Shown: in pieces, positions 15,302 to 15,907 of the stretch
How positions within the stretch are numbered: position 1 is the first letter of the stretch
Layout: each line of letters opens with the position of its first letter
NCBI GenBank assembly: GCA_047605425.1
Contig: JASGFT010000114.1
Span: 1-15,907, forward strand
Direction: 5' to 3'
Source: JAKPAM01 sp047605425
Lineage (GTDB): Bacteria > Pseudomonadota > Gammaproteobacteria > Burkholderiales > Burkholderiaceae_E
DNA length: 15,907 bases
Translations under genes and position numbers: made by a program
Notes under the pieces: generated by a model
Told to the model about the DNA's origin: nothing
What the model saw: the letters and a program-made list of their open reading frames with translations, nothing else
The model's database searches: none

Positions 15302-15567
15302 ATGCGCGCAGGACAAGTATTGCAGAAATTGCTGGCCGATTGCTGGGCCAAGCTGGACAAGCGCCTGGTTCGGCGCCTGCACGGGGCGGTCGATGCGATG
15401 ATCCAGGCAGGCCCGGCAGGTCGTGCTGATGAAACTGGCCCGACAGTATCCGGGCGCCACGCAAGTCGGAGCGCCGCTCAAGGCGCTGGGACCGGCTGTT
15501 GTCGAATCGGCGGGTGCGGGCGTTGCGCGAGGATCTGTACCGGGCGGCGATGCCACGAATGTGGTAA
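15302..15567 (+). pseudogene. Broken IS4-type transposase, N-terminal fragment with two frameshifts
   Basis: Joining three frames gives a continuous IS4-family-like N-terminus. MRAGQVLQKLLADCWAKLDK and HGAVDAMIQA run from 15302 to about 15409. A shift leads to ARQVVLMKLARQYPGATQV and APLKAL up to about 15489. A further shift, an extra G in GCGCTGGGACC, leads to DRLLSNRRVRALREDLYR, then AAMPRMW and TAA at 15565-15567. The pattern LxxLARxxPG...APLKALDRLLSNRR...YRA is characteristic of IS4-like transposases. The catalytic DDE region is absent, so the gene is dead. It sits about 300 bases beyond the receptor gene with the foreign module. Confidence 0.72.
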
Positions 15568-15907
15568 GCAATCAAACCGCGACGCTCTTCCAGCGAGCGG
15601 TTTCGGTCGATAACCTTGCCGTCATCGAACCGATCCAGGAGGAAGTCGGTGAACAGACCCAGGCGGCCTTCTGGGCGCAGGCCAGCATCAGCACAATGTC
15701 GCTGTCGAACTGGCGCGAGCAGCTTGACGAGGAGGTTCTCTGCCGAGGTTGGCCACCTCTGCAACCCGATCACGATCCGCCGTTTGGCTGGGAACCAGCC
15801 CCATCTTTGATGGCCTTACCCTAATGAATATTTAGTGCCTGGCCGAGAACCTAAATAGTTCATACAAATCAATGATTTGAGGTAGAATCACTGGGTCGAA
15901 GATTTTG
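15568..15907. other. Unassigned right end, AT-rich after about 15820
   Basis: Open frames on both strands (for example the minus-strand frame reading through 15568-15773 and a plus-strand frame ending at 15824) match no family I recognise, and they overlap the transposase remnant. After about 15820 the sequence becomes AT-rich and contains the perfect inverted repeat CAAATCA-A-TGATTTG at 15865-15879. This may be the start of another mobile element or a promoter for a gene beyond the window. Confidence 0.4.

Noticed and set aside
15252..15773. Minus-strand open frame of 173 codons at the right end
   Set aside because: It runs antisense through the transposase remnant, has mixed composition and no recognisable motif, so it is not called as a gene.
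1..15907. CRISPR arrays, tRNA or rRNA genes
   Set aside because: No regularly spaced direct repeats and no recognisable tRNA or rRNA sequence were seen on reading the window.

Overview
The window is GC-rich (roughly two-thirds G+C by eye) and reads as part of a peptide-siderophore locus from a Gram-negative proteobacterium. The DUF5916 outer-membrane protein and the Fec-type sigma/anti-sigma/TonB-receptor set fit a Xanthomonadaceae-like gammaproteobacterium, but the genus is not settled by the sequence. The nearest functional model is pyoverdine of Pseudomonas, with ornibactin-type siderophores of Burkholderiales as the other relative. No peptide synthetase or chromophore gene lies in the window. 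The window starts inside the export gene, so the synthetases are probably beyond the left edge or elsewhere.

Layout. Bases 1-5068, minus strand: a three-gene operon in transcription order, N5-hydroxyornithine formyltransferase (PvdF-like), periplasmic Ntn-hydrolase acylase (PvdQ-like) and cyclic-peptide ABC exporter (PvdE/SyrD type, cut by the window edge). Bases 5069-5232: a compact divergent control region with two head-to-head promoters of the form TAAAC-N16-CGT, the architecture of the PvdS iron-starvation box. Bases 5233-8047, plus strand: ornithine N5-monooxygenase (PvdA-like) and 2,4-diaminobutyrate aminotransferase (PvdH-like). Bases 8244-10007: FecI-type ECF sigma factor and FecR-type transmembrane regulator. 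Bases 10142-12361: a DUF5916/CBM9-like outer-membrane protein. Bases 12573-15002: a TonB-dependent siderophore receptor with a signalling (STN) domain. Bases 15003-15907: no intact gene, a broken IS4-type transposase fragment and an AT-rich right edge.

How the parts fit. PvdA- and PvdF-like enzymes would make formyl-hydroxyornithine, an iron-binding residue, and the PvdH-like enzyme would supply diaminobutyrate. Synthetases outside the window would build an acylated peptide, the PvdE-like protein would move it to the periplasm, and the PvdQ-like acylase would remove the fatty acid. The loaded siderophore would return through the receptor, whose STN domain would signal through FecR to FecI.

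The most notable observations are four. (1) Five promoter-like sites share an N16-CGT geometry but fall into two -35 classes: TAAAC at the biosynthesis genes, and TGTAC/TGTAG at fecR, the DUF5916 gene and the receptor. (2) An ungapped 117-nt leader is duplicated in front of the DUF5916 gene and the receptor. It carries the promoter, a Fur-box-like core and a conserved 8-bp inverted repeat next to the ribosome binding site. (3) The receptor gene is a mosaic: signal peptide and STN domain are GC-rich, while plug and barrel are AT-rich, with the change close to the TonB box. (4) The DUF5916 protein shares the receptor's control region and may be an unrecognised partner in siderophore traffic.
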